This document shows, in pieces, positions 37,966 through 46,041 of a stretch of 64,000 nucleotides of DNA (its first letter is position 1; the number at the start of each line of letters is the position of its first letter). This stretch comes from Albimonas sp963816545 (GTDB lineage Bacteria; Pseudomonadota; Alphaproteobacteria; Rhodobacterales; Rhodobacteraceae). Where the stretch lies: contig CAWFLE010000020.1 in NCBI GenBank assembly GCA_963816545.1, forward strand, positions 1-64,000. The letters run 5' to 3'. The translations under genes and the position numbers were made by a program. The notes beneath the pieces are model-generated. The model was not told the origin of the DNA. It saw only the letters and a list, made by a program, of their open reading frames with translations, and searched no databases.

Positions 37966-38908
37966 GGTCGTCCCCCTGGGCTGCATGGCGCACGTAGACC
38001 ATCAGCGCGGCCATCACCGCGATCAGCAGCGTGATCGAGAGCGCGGCGCCGAGCGGCCAGTTGCGCCCGGCACCGAACTGAAGCTCGATCAGGTTGCCGA
38101 GCATCATGTTCTTGCCGCCCCCCAGCACGCGGGGCGTGACGTAGGCGCCGAGCGAGGGGATGAACACCAGGATCGTCCCCGCCACGATCCCCGGCCGCGC
38201 CAGCGGCAGCACGATCCGCCTGAGCACCGCGAGCCGGGAGGCGTAGAGGTCGTAGGCCGCCTCCACCAGCCGGAAGTCCAGCCGGTCCAGCGCCGCGTAG
38301 ATCGGCAGGACCATCAGCGGCAGGTACACGTAGACCATGCCGATCAGCACCGCCCCGTCGGTGTAGAGGATCTGGATCGGGGTCTCGATCACCCCAAGGC
38401 GGATCAGGGCGGTGTTCAGCAGCCCCTCGTTGCGGATCACCTCCATGATCGCGAAGGTGCGGATCAGGAGGTTGGTCCAGAAGGGAATGGTGATGAGGAA
38501 CAGCCACATGGCCCGCCGCTCCCGCGGGCGGGTGGCGATGAACCAGGCGGTGGGCAGCCCCAGCACGAAGGCCACGGCGGCGGTCATCAACGACAGCTTC
38601 ACCGACCGCCAGAAGATGGTCAGATGCGCGTCCTGCAGCATCAGCGTGTCGTCGAAGATGTCGCGCGTGAAGACCACGCCGAACCAGCCCTCGACGGACG
38701 GCTTCCACACCACGCCCCCATAATCGCCGGGCGAGAGGAACGAGTAGGCCAGCACGATCAGCAGCGGCCCGGCGGCGGCGAAGGCCAGCAGCGCCAGCGC
38801 GGGGGCCGAGAGCAGCCAGCTGCGCCGCACCTCCGCCCACCGCGCGGCCCGCTCCCCTTCGGCCTGCGGAAGAGGGGCCGAGGGCGGGGGGGCGGCGGGC
38901 TCGGCCAT
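37958..38908 (-). CDS. potH: Polyamine-type ABC transporter permease (PotH/PotB-like)
   Basis: First inner-membrane permease, 316 residues. A hydrophilic N-terminal tail of about 30 residues precedes six membrane helices. Family marks are VLAYSFLSPGDYGGVVW, FLITIPFWTNLLIRTFAIME and the EAA-type loop FRLVEAAYDLYASRLAVLRR with PSLGAYVTPRVLGGGKNMML. Its start overlaps the potG stop in TGATG. Confidence 0.92.
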   Translation of the reverse strand: MAEPAAPPPSAPLPQAEGERAARWAEVRRSWLLSAPALALLAFAAAGPLLIVLAYSFLSPGDYGGVVWKPSVEGWFGVVFTRDIFDDTLMLQDAHLTIFWRSVKLSLMTAAVAFVLGLPTAWFIATRPRERRAMWLFLITIPFWTNLLIRTFAIMEVIRNEGLLNTALIRLGVIETPIQILYTDGAVLIGMVYVYLPLMVLPIYAALDRLDFRLVEAAYDLYASRLAVLRRIVLPLARPGIVAGTILVFIPSLGAYVTPRVLGGGKNMMLGNLIELQFGAGRNWPLGAALSITLLIAVMAALMVYVRHAAQGDDRG

Positions 38909-39996
38909 CAGTCGCGCACCAGCCGGACGGCGCCGGGGGCGAAGGTCAGGCCTACCGGGGCGCCCGCACGCAGCGGCGCCTCCGAGGCGGGAGCGTTCTG
39001 CACGCGGGCGGTGACGGTCTCGCCATCCTCCAGCGCCAGGCGGTAATGGGTGTCGGTCCCGAAATACACGATCTCCGCGATTTCCGCCGGCAGCGACCCC
39101 GGCGCGCCCGGCTCCGTCAGGCGCACATGCTCGGGCCGCACAACCACGCTGGTCCGGCCGGGCGCGGCGCCCGCCGGCGCCTCCAGCGTCAGCCCGCCGG
39201 GGAGGCGCAGGGCCGCCCCCTCCACCTCGGCCTCCAGGAAGTTGGTCTCGCCGATGAAGCTCGCCACGAAGCGGGAGGCGGGGGCGTCGTAGATCTCCCG
39301 CGGGGGGCCCATCTGGAGGATCCGACCCTCGCTCATCACCGCAATCCGGTCGGACATGGTCAGCGCCTCCTCCTGATCGTGGGTGACGAAGACGAAGGTG
39401 ATCCCCGTCTCGGTCTGGAGGCGCTTCAGCTCGATCTGCATCTCCTTGCGCAACTTGAGGTCGAGCGCCGAGAGCGGCTCGTCCAGCAGCAGCACCTTCG
39501 GTTCGGGCGCCAGCGCGCGCGCCAGCGCCACCCGCTGCTGCTGCCCGCCCGAGATCGCGCCGGTCTGGCGGTCGCGCATGGCCTCCATCTTCACCATGCG
39601 CAGCATCCGGTCCGTGGTCCGCGCGATCTCGTCCTTCGGGCGGCCCAGCATCTCCAGCCCGAAGGCGATGTTCTGCGCGACCGTCAGGTGGGGAAACAGC
39701 GCGTAGGACTGGAACACCGTGTTCACCGGCCGCTTGTGGGGCGGCAAACGCGAGATGTCGTCGCCATGCAGCAGGATCGCGCCTTCGGTCGGATGCTCGA
39801 ACCCTGCGATCAGGCGCAGGAGCGTGGTCTTTCCGCAGCCCGACGGCCCGAGCAGCGTGAAGAACTCGCCCTCGCGGATCTCGACCGAGACGTCGTCGAG
39901 GGCGCGGAACGCCCCGTCCTTGCCGGGAAACACCTTCGAGACGTTCCGGGCCGCGATGGCGACGGATCGGACCTCGGGATCACTCTCGCCGCGCAT
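38908..39996 (-). CDS. potG: Polyamine-type ABC transporter ATPase (PotG/PotA-like)
   Basis: ATPase of 362 residues with all active-site motifs: Walker A GPSGCGKTT (about 50-58), Q-loop VFQSYALFPHLTV, signature ISGGQQQRVALA, Walker B VLLLDEPLSALD, and H-loop FVTHDQEEAL. A C-terminal TOBE domain (about 280-362) begins VVVRPEHVRL. First gene of its operon. The region upstream, 39997-40060, is only 64 bases and separates it from the amidase stop, so it may be cotranscribed with the amidase. Confidence 0.93.
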   Translation of the reverse strand: MRGESDPEVRSVAIAARNVSKVFPGKDGAFRALDDVSVEIREGEFFTLLGPSGCGKTTLLRLIAGFEHPTEGAILLHGDDISRLPPHKRPVNTVFQSYALFPHLTVAQNIAFGLEMLGRPKDEIARTTDRMLRMVKMEAMRDRQTGAISGGQQQRVALARALAPEPKVLLLDEPLSALDLKLRKEMQIELKRLQTETGITFVFVTHDQEEALTMSDRIAVMSEGRILQMGPPREIYDAPASRFVASFIGETNFLEAEVEGAALRLPGGLTLEAPAGAAPGRTSVVVRPEHVRLTEPGAPGSLPAEIAEIVYFGTDTHYRLALEDGETVTARVQNAPASEAPLRAGAPVGLTFAPGAVRLVRD

Positions 39997-40060
39997 CAGG
40001 CCTCCGGTCCCCCGCCGCGGGCGCTGCGGCCGCGAAAGGCTAACGGAACCGGGCGAAGTA

Positions 40061-41521
40061 TCAAGCCGTTTGCAGGCCTCCGATCCGCGGACGCCGGTGC
40101 GCCCAGGGCCGCGCCCGCTCGATCTGGCCGCAGAGCGACATCAGCCGCGCGTCGTCCCCGAAGGCGGCCGCCAGATGCACGCCCACCGGCAGATCGCCGG
40201 ACCACCCCAGCGGCAACGAGACCGCCGGCTGCCCCGAGGCGTTGAACGCCGCGGTGAAGGGCGAGTACTCGAAGCACCCGCCAGGTCCCATCCGATAGGC
40301 GAGGAAATCCTCGAACTCTGGCCGGGCATGGGCGAAGCGGCCCAGCTCGGCCGGCGGCTCCGCGAGGGTCGGCGACAGCAGGACGTCATAGGGCGCAAGC
40401 GCCAGCGCCATGGCGCGTCCGAAGGCGTGGACGGCGTTCACCGCCGCAAGATAATCCGCGCCCGTCAGGGTCATCGCATGCAGGCAGGCCCCGCGTGCGA
40501 CCGGCTCCAGCAGGTCCAGCCCGTGGCCGGGAAGTCCCTTGGCCGCCGCCTCGGCGCGGACCCAGCCCCAGGTCCCGCAGGCTACTATGTCGGTCCAGGC
40601 CCGCATCATGGCGCGCTGGTCGGCGCTCGGCCGCGCCTCCTCGACCCGGTGCCCCATATCCTCCAGCAGCGCCGCCGTCTCCTCCGCCGCGCGGCGGCAG
40701 TCGGGATGCACGGGCGCGCCCTCGAAGGTCGTGGCGCAAAGGGCGATCCGAAGCGGCGCGGGATCGCGGGCGAGCGCCTCCGAAAAGCTCCCCTTCATGG
40801 CCGGCGCGACATAGGGCGCGCCCAGGTCCGGCCCCGCCACCGTGTCCAGCAGCGCGGCGGTGTCGCGCAGGGTCTGGGTGAGGAAGCCGTTCGTGGCCAT
40901 GCCGCCCCAGCCCTCGCCCGAGTCCGGCCCCTCGGGCAGGCGCCCGCGGCTGGGCTTGAACCCCACGAGCCCGCAGCAGGACGCCGGGATGCGCACCGAT
41001 CCGCCCCCGTCCGAGCCGTGCGCCGCCGGCACGATCCCCGCCGCCACCGCCGCCGCCGCGCCGCCCGAAGACCCTCCGGCAGAGCGGCCGGGCGCCCAGG
41101 GGTTCCGGGTGGGCCGCCCGTAGACCGCGGCCTCGGTGGTCACGCCGATGCCGCCTTCAGGCGCCGCGGTGCGCCCGAACATCACCAGCCCCGCCCGACG
41201 AAGCCGGGCCGTCACCTCCGCATCGTGGTCATGCTCGGTCCCGAGCGTCAACCGGCAGGCTTCGTCCGTCGGAAGGCCGACCGCCCCTGCGTCGAGGTCC
41301 TTGAGCAGGAACGGAACGCCCGCGAAGGCGCCCGAGGCCCCGGAGATCTCCCGCGCCGCCGCGCGGGCTTGGTCCTCCGCCACCCGCGTCACGGCGCCCA
41401 GCCGGGGCTCCAGCGCCGCCGTCCGCCGCAGAGCCTCGTCGAGCAGCGCTTCCGCCGTGGTTTCGCCCCGGCGGACCAGGTCGGCGAGGCCGGTCGCGTC
41501 GAAGTCGTCGTAGCCGTCCAT
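40061..41521 (-). CDS. Amidase (amidase signature family)
   Basis: Amide hydrolase of 486 residues with the Ser-cisSer-Lys triad: Lys in GVPFLLKDLDAGAV, the cis-Ser in GRSAGGSSGGAAAAVAAGIV and the nucleophile Ser in HGSDGGGSVRIPASCCGLVG. The ATG 41521 (MDGYDDFDATGLADLVRRGE) follows GGGGAGAGGA. The typical N-terminal phrase DATGLADLVRRGETTAEALL is present. It lies directly upstream of the potG-H-I-F operon in the same direction, so it may act on an imported amide or acylated polyamine; substrate cannot be told from sequence. GatA is unlikely because gatB and gatC are absent and the C-terminal part differs. Confidence 0.9.
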   Translation of the reverse strand: MDGYDDFDATGLADLVRRGETTAEALLDEALRRTAALEPRLGAVTRVAEDQARAAAREISGASGAFAGVPFLLKDLDAGAVGLPTDEACRLTLGTEHDHDAEVTARLRRAGLVMFGRTAAPEGGIGVTTEAAVYGRPTRNPWAPGRSAGGSSGGAAAAVAAGIVPAAHGSDGGGSVRIPASCCGLVGFKPSRGRLPEGPDSGEGWGGMATNGFLTQTLRDTAALLDTVAGPDLGAPYVAPAMKGSFSEALARDPAPLRIALCATTFEGAPVHPDCRRAAEETAALLEDMGHRVEEARPSADQRAMMRAWTDIVACGTWGWVRAEAAAKGLPGHGLDLLEPVARGACLHAMTLTGADYLAAVNAVHAFGRAMALALAPYDVLLSPTLAEPPAELGRFAHARPEFEDFLAYRMGPGGCFEYSPFTAAFNASGQPAVSLPLGWSGDLPVGVHLAAAFGDDARLMSLCGQIERARPWAHRRPRIGGLQTA

Positions 41522-41686
41522 GCCATCCTCTCCCCGCCGGTTCTTTACGGCCGGCAACCTAACCCCTCCCGTCGCGGTAGCGAAACCGGCGGCGACTGCC
41601 CAATCGCGATATTCCCCCAGCAGCCCTTCACGCTCAGCCGCAACGCCTCGCCGGGGTGCGGCCGAACTCCGGCGCCGCGGAAACAC

Positions 41687-41705
41687 GGCCTCGGCCCCCG
41701 AGGCC
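41687..41705 (-). terminator. Hairpin downstream of znuA
   Basis: An 8-bp stem (GGCCTCGG/CCGAGGCC) with a 3-base loop begins 6 bases after the znuA stop. No clear T-tract follows. It probably ends or stabilises the znuA message. Confidence 0.5.
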
Positions 41706-41710
41706 TCCGC

Positions 41711-42685
41711 CTACCGCAGGCAGTCCGCCAGCGACCCCGCCAGCTTCCTCAGCAGCGCCGGGTAAAGGCCCGGTCCCGCCTCCAGCCCCACGCCCATCGG
41801 GTCCAGCACCGCCGTCCGCACCTCGCCGTCCCCGAACACGGCGCGGACGACGCCCGGCCTGAACTGCGGCTCGGTGAAGACGCACACGGCGCCGACCTCG
41901 GCCGCCAGGTCGCGCACCTCCGCCACCCGCGCCGGGCTCGGTTCCGACGCATCGCTGAGCGAGATCGCCCCCGCCGCGGGGATGTCGAAGCGCTGACCGA
42001 AATACTGGTAGGCGTCGTGGAAGACGATGTAGGGCCGCCCGCGGACCGGCGCGACGGTCGCCTCCAGCTCCGCGGTCAGGTCGTCCATCTCCGCCTGCGC
42101 GGCCCCCGCGTTCCGGCGATAGGCCTCCGCATTGTCGGGATCGGTCTCCGCGAGCGTCCGCGCGATGGCCCCGAGCCAGAGGCGCGCATTGGCCGGGTCC
42201 AGCCACGCATGGGGATCGACGCCTTCATGCTCATGAGCGTGATCGTCGGGGTCCTCGTCCGCCCCCCGCTCGTGGTCGCGGCCGTGTTCCGCATCATCCC
42301 CCTCATGGGCATGGTCATGCGCCTCGAACGTGGCCCCCTCGCGGAACTCCAGCCGCGTCGCGCCGTCCGCCTCGATCAGCTCCACCGTCCGCGCGTCCGG
42401 CGCCAGCGTCTCCAGCGCGCCCTGGAACCACGGCGTCAGCTCCGGGCTCGTCCAGAACACCACCTCCGCATCCTGCAGCGCCGCGGCCTCCGACGGCCGC
42501 ATGGAATATCCGTGAGGCGAGGCCCCCTCCTTCACGACCAGGGCGGGCTCCCCCACACCCTCCATCACCCGCGCGACCAGCGAATGCACCGGCGGGATGT
42601 CTACCGCCACGGCGGGCGCGTCCGCCAGGACCGGGGACGCAAGAACGGCGAGCGCGGCGGCGAGCGCGGCTGAGCGAGAGCGCAT
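41711..42685 (-). CDS. znuA: Zinc ABC transporter substrate-binding protein ZnuA
   Basis: Periplasmic zinc-binding protein, 324 residues. Signal peptide MRSRSAALAAALAVLASPVL. Metal ligands: His in VDIPPVHSLVARVM, then a His/Asp-rich loop (about 122-155: EAHDHAHEGDDAEHGRDHER and DDHAHEHEG), then His in VDPHAWLDPANARLW, His in VFHDAYQYFGQRF and Asp near the C-terminus. The His-rich loop is typical of ZnuA rather than manganese-binding relatives. ATG 42685 chosen for the signal peptide; another at 42700 would place the start against the Zur box. Divergent from zur-znuC-znuB. Confidence 0.93.
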   Translation of the reverse strand: MRSRSAALAAALAVLASPVLADAPAVAVDIPPVHSLVARVMEGVGEPALVVKEGASPHGYSMRPSEAAALQDAEVVFWTSPELTPWFQGALETLAPDARTVELIEADGATRLEFREGATFEAHDHAHEGDDAEHGRDHERGADEDPDDHAHEHEGVDPHAWLDPANARLWLGAIARTLAETDPDNAEAYRRNAGAAQAEMDDLTAELEATVAPVRGRPYIVFHDAYQYFGQRFDIPAAGAISLSDASEPSPARVAEVRDLAAEVGAVCVFTEPQFRPGVVRAVFGDGEVRTAVLDPMGVGLEAGPGLYPALLRKLAGSLADCLR

Positions 42686-42698
42686 CTGGAGCACCTTC

Positions 42699-42750
42699 AT
42701 TGTTACCATATAACGCATCGCACTTGCTGGCACAGAAGATATAACATATC
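42699..42750. promoter_or_regulatory. Two putative Zur boxes in the znuA/zur divergent promoter
   Basis: The first site (42701-42714) reads TGTTACCATATAAC, an imperfect inverted repeat of TGTTA. The second (42738-42750) is GATATAACATATC, with GATAT/ATATC arms. Both resemble Zur boxes, which contain TGTTATAnnATAACA-like cores. The area is A/T-rich against very GC-rich flanks. One site is next to each divergent start, so each transcription unit may have its own operator. Confidence 0.65.
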
Positions 42751-42784
42751 AAGGCGCGACCTTCGGGACGAACGGGAGCGACGC

Positions 42785-43264
42785 ATGGAGCTTCTCGGCT
42801 TCGAGAGCCACGACCACCGGGATTGCATCGCCGTCGGCGTGGCGGCGGCGGAGCGCGTCTGCGCCGAACGGCGGCTCCAGTTCACCCCGGCGCGCCGCCG
42901 GGTGCTGGAGATCCTGCTGGAGGGCCACCGCGCCATGGGCGCCTACGACATCCTCGACCGCCTGCGGGAGGAGGGGCTCGGCTCCCAGCCCCCCGTCGCC
43001 TACCGGGCGCTCGACTTCCTCACCGCCAACGGCTTCGCCCACAAGATCGAGCGGCTGAACGCCTTCATCGCCTGCGCCCACCCCGAGGCGCGCCACGCCC
43101 CCGCCTTCATGATCTGCCGCGGCTGCGATGCGGTGGCGGAGGCCCGGGCCGAGCCCGCCCGCGGCATGCTTGGCCGCGCGGCGCGGGAGGCCGGCTTCCG
43201 CATCGACCGCACGGTGGTGGAGGCGGAGGGCCTCTGCGCCGCCTGCGCGGCGGAGGAGGCGTGA
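42785..43264 (+). CDS. zur: Zinc uptake regulator Zur (Fur family)
   Basis: Fur-family repressor of 159 residues that represses zinc import when zinc is bound. The winged-helix part contains LQFTPARRRVLEILLEGHRA, MGAYDILDRLREEG and PPVAYRALDFLTANGFAHKI. The metal sites are in FIACAHPEARHAPAFMICRG and the structural cysteine pairs CRGC and CAAC. Location between znuA and znuCB identifies it as Zur rather than Fur. It is translationally coupled to znuC by a GTGA overlap. Confidence 0.93.
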   Translation: MELLGFESHDHRDCIAVGVAAAERVCAERRLQFTPARRRVLEILLEGHRAMGAYDILDRLREEGLGSQPPVAYRALDFLTANGFAHKIERLNAFIACAHPEARHAPAFMICRGCDAVAEARAEPARGMLGRAAREAGFRIDRTVVEAEGLCAACAAEEA

Positions 43265-43986
43265 GCCTCATCGAGGCCCGCGGCCTCTCGGTCCGGCTCG
43301 GCGGCACGCAGGCGCTGCGGAACGTGGACTTCGCCATCGACCGCGGAGAGATCGTCACCGTCGTCGGCCCCAACGGCTCCGGCAAGTCCACGCTGCTGCG
43401 CGCGCTGGTCGGCGCCGTCTCCGCCTCGGGCGGCGAGATTCGGCGCGCGCCCGGCCTGCGCATCGGCTACGTGCCGCAGAAGCTGCATGTGGACCCGACC
43501 CTGCCGCTGACCGTGCGCCGCTTCCTCGGCCTGCCCCGGCGAACGACGCGGGAGGCGGCGGAGGCCGCGCTGGACCGCGCCGGCGCCGAGGGGCTGGCCG
43601 AGCGGCAGATGGCCGCCCTCTCCGGCGGCCAGCTCCAGCGCGTCCTCCTCGCCCGCGCGCTGCTGGAGACGCCGGACCTCCTGATCCTGGACGAGGCGAC
43701 GCAGGGTCTCGACCAGCCCGGCTCCGCCGCCTTCTACCGCCGGATCGAGGAGGTGCGCCGGGAGCTGGACTGCGCCGTCCTCATGGTCAGCCATGAGCTG
43801 CACGTGGTGATGAGCGCCTCCGACCGCGTGATCTGCCTCAACGGCCATGTCTGCTGCGAGGGGCGACCGGACGTGGTGGCCTCCGCACCCGAATACCGCG
43901 CCCTCTTCGGCAGGGGAACGCAGGGGGCGCTGGCCCTCTACCGCCACGACCACGACCACCACCACGACCATGGGGCGGAGGCCTGA
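43261..43986 (+). CDS. znuC: Zinc ABC transporter ATPase ZnuC
   Basis: ATPase of 241 residues. The GTG start at 43261 overlaps the zur stop. Walker A GPNGSGKST, signature LSGGQLQRVLLARAL, Walker B LLILDEATQGLDQPG and switch His in MVSHELHVVM are present. The Cys/His-rich tail (GHVCCEG and HDHDHHHDHG) is usual for ZnuC and may bind zinc. Its stop overlaps the znuB start in TGATG. Confidence 0.94.
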   Translation: MSLIEARGLSVRLGGTQALRNVDFAIDRGEIVTVVGPNGSGKSTLLRALVGAVSASGGEIRRAPGLRIGYVPQKLHVDPTLPLTVRRFLGLPRRTTREAAEAALDRAGAEGLAERQMAALSGGQLQRVLLARALLETPDLLILDEATQGLDQPGSAAFYRRIEEVRRELDCAVLMVSHELHVVMSASDRVICLNGHVCCEGRPDVVASAPEYRALFGRGTQGALALYRHDHDHHHDHGAEA

Positions 43987-44781
43987 TGCTCGACGATTTC
44001 CTGACACGCGCTGCCCTCGCGGGCGTGGGAGTGGCGCTTGCGGCCGCGCCGCTCGGCTGCTTCGTGGTCTGGCGGCGCATGGCCTATTTCGGCGACGCGA
44101 CGGCGCATGCCTCCATGCTGGGCGTGGCCCTGTCGCTCGCCTTCTCCATGTCGGTCTTCGTGGGCGCGCTGGCGATGTCGCTGGTCATGGCCACCACCGT
44201 CTCCACGCTCAGCGGGCGCGGCTACGCCATGGACACGCTGCTGGGCGTCGCTCGCTCATTCGGCGCTCGCCTTCGGGCTGGTGGCGGTGTCCTTCCTCTC
44301 GGGCATCCGCATCGACCTTTCAGCCTATCTATTCGGGGACATCCTGGCGGTGGGACGGTCGGACCTCGCGGTGATCTGGGGCGGCTCGGCGCTGGTGCTG
44401 GGTCTCGTGGCCTGGCGCTGGTCGGCGCTCCTGACCACGACGCTGTCCGAGGAGCTGGCCCACGCCGCCGGCATCGATCCGCGGAAGGAGCGGCTGGTCC
44501 TGACGCTGGCGCTGGCGACGACGGTGGCGGTCGCGATCAAGGTGGTGGGGGTGCTGCTGATCGCGGCGATGCTGATCGTGCCGGCCGCCGCGGCCCGCAC
44601 CTTCGCCCGCACGCCCGAGGCGATGGCCGCGCTCGCCGCCCTGATCGGCGCCGCCTCCGCCCTCCTGGGCCTGTGGGGGGCCTGGACCTTCGACACCCCG
44701 ACGGGCCCGAGCATCGTCTGCGTCGCAGCCGCGATCTTCGGCGTTTCGGCGATCGCGGGGGCGGCGCGCCAGGCGCACTGA
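43986..44781 (+). CDS. znuB: Zinc ABC transporter permease ZnuB (frameshifted)
   Basis: Inner-membrane zinc permease. It starts MLDDFLTRAALAGVGVALAA and includes RRMAYFGDATAHASMLGVAL, a ZnuB family block. One extra base near 44252 shifts the frame after MDTLLGV; the continuation LAHSALAFGLVAVSFLSGIR is in the next frame and is intact to 44781. It contains GDILAVGRSDL and LLTTTLSEELAHAAGIDPRK. Repaired length about 264 residues with 7-8 helices, as expected. Likely a sequencing error, as the gene is otherwise well preserved and has no paralogue nearby. Confidence 0.9.
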
Positions 44782-44889
44782 CCCCGGCTGGCTCCGCCCT
44801 CGGATTCGGTCGAAGGCGCCGCGAAGCACGAGTTCGCACAGGTGGGAGCTCCGCGAAAGGCGAGGTGGCGGAGAGACGGACTGCACATT

Positions 44890-45006
44890 ATGGAAGGCAC
44901 GGACAGGCCCGTTGCGTCCCTCGCCAACCTACTGCGCCTGCATCGGCCTGTGGTGATCGTGGATGAGGCCCATAACGCCCGCACGCCTCTGTCCTTCGAC
45001 ACGCTC
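44890..45006 (+). pseudogene. Remnant of a type III restriction enzyme Res subunit (helicase motif)
   Basis: A 39-codon piece reads ...VASLANLLRLHRPVVIVDEAHNARTPLSFDTL, split here as SLANLLRLHRPVVIVD and EAHNARTPLSFDTL. This is the Walker B/DEAH region of type III restriction helicases (Res). It stops at TGA, which is the first triplet of the adjoining IS3 element, so the gene was cut by it. No methylase (Mod) gene is present nearby. The region upstream, 44782-44889, shows no Res sequence, so the rest has been lost. Confidence 0.6.
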
Positions 45007-45690
45007 TGACCCGCACCGGGTGTGCCGGAGGCTCCCACTCCCGAGCAGGGTGGAGCCCATGAGCAAGACGACGAACAAGTTCTCCCCTGAAGTGCGCGAA
45101 CGCGCGGTGCGGCTGGTTCCGGACGATGAGAGCCGGCATGGCTCGCAGGCAGGCGATCCTGTCGGTGTCGGCGAAGATCGGCTGCACGGCGCAGACGCTG
45201 AACGAGTGGATCAAGCGCGCCGGGATCGACGGCGGCCGCCGCGCCGGCGTCCCCGCGGAGATGGTCGAGAAGATGAAGGCGCTGGAGCGGGAGAGCCGCG
45301 CGCTGCGCCAGGCCAACGAGATCCTGCGCAAGGCCAGCGCCTGTTTTGCACCGGCGGAGCTCGACCGTCGGTCGAAGACATGATCGCTTTCATCGACGAG
45401 TTCGGCACGAGGCCGCCATCGGTCCGAGGCCCATGCCGGACGGATGGAGCATGGGATCGAGCCGATCTGCCGGATGCCGCCGATCGCCCCCTCCACCTGC
45501 CGCGATCATCGGGCCAAACGGGCGGAGCCGTCCCGCAGGTCCGAGGGGGCGCGGCGCGACGAGGCCCTGCGCCCGGAGATCCGGGGCGTCTTCGAGGAGA
45601 ACTTCGGCGTCTACGGCGTCCGCAAGGTCTGATGGACTCCCTGCAATATTCAACGCGGCAGCTGAAGCGCGAAGGCTTCGCCGGGCTCAG
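45007..45690 (+). mobile_element. Decayed IS3-family element (orfA and orfB fragments)
   Basis: The left end TGACCCGCACCGGG at 45007 abuts the Res remnant. OrfA (from 45060) begins MSKTTNKFSPEVRERAVRLV and continues, after a shift near 45120, with RQAILSVSAKIGCTAQTLNE and ESRALRQANEILRKASA. OrfB begins MIAFIDEFGTRPPSV (45380), then in other frames GIEPICRMPPIAPSTCRDH, RRDEALRPEIRGVFEENFGV and YGVRKV, ending with RQLKREGF near 45685. Between YGVRKV and RQLKREGF there is an extra stretch of about 24 bases. The catalytic DDE domain is missing. Several shifts make it inactive. Confidence 0.85.
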
Positions 45691-45786
45691 TCCATGCTTG
45701 CGACAAACCTCCGTCGTCGCCATCCCGGCCTCCTGTTCCCTGATCATCTCGATGACCTCCGTGTCGGTGAAACGGCTCTTCCTCAT
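45690..45786 (-). pseudogene. IS3-family orfA fragment, opposite orientation
   Basis: The minus strand encodes MRKSRFTDTEVIEMIREQEA then GMATTEVCRKHGLSPA, the N-terminal helix-turn-helix part of an IS3-type OrfA of a different group from the plus-strand element. After GLSPA homology stops at the junction with the plus-strand IS remnant. The two truncated elements thus meet tail to tail. From 45787 to 46041 no gene is seen. Confidence 0.8.
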
Positions 45787-46041
45787 GTCGCCTGCTCCTT
45801 CGAGGTGGGGCAAACTCTACATCACAGCGAGCGCTTTCGCGGGGGCAGGTCACCTGGGCTATCTGGGTTTCGGAAATGGAACTCCGGTCCCTCGTAGCCG
45901 CTTTTCTCAATGAGACGGAAACGGACGAGGATGCAGGAACATGGCGGAGCCTACGCGGAACGAAGCGCAGAAGGGGCCTCTCGCCCACGCGCTTGCCGCC
46001 CGTTCCACGAGTCTGTCCCTTTCCCGCAAGCGCCCCGCAGC

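Noticed and set aside
40061..41521. Amidase as the GatA subunit of Glu-tRNA amidotransferase
   Set aside because: No gatB or gatC neighbour and a C-terminal region unlike GatA; it heads a transporter operon instead.
39719..42673. 984-codon plus-strand frame across potG, the amidase and znuA
   Set aside because: Spans three genes on the opposite strand and shows no protein family; composition artefact.
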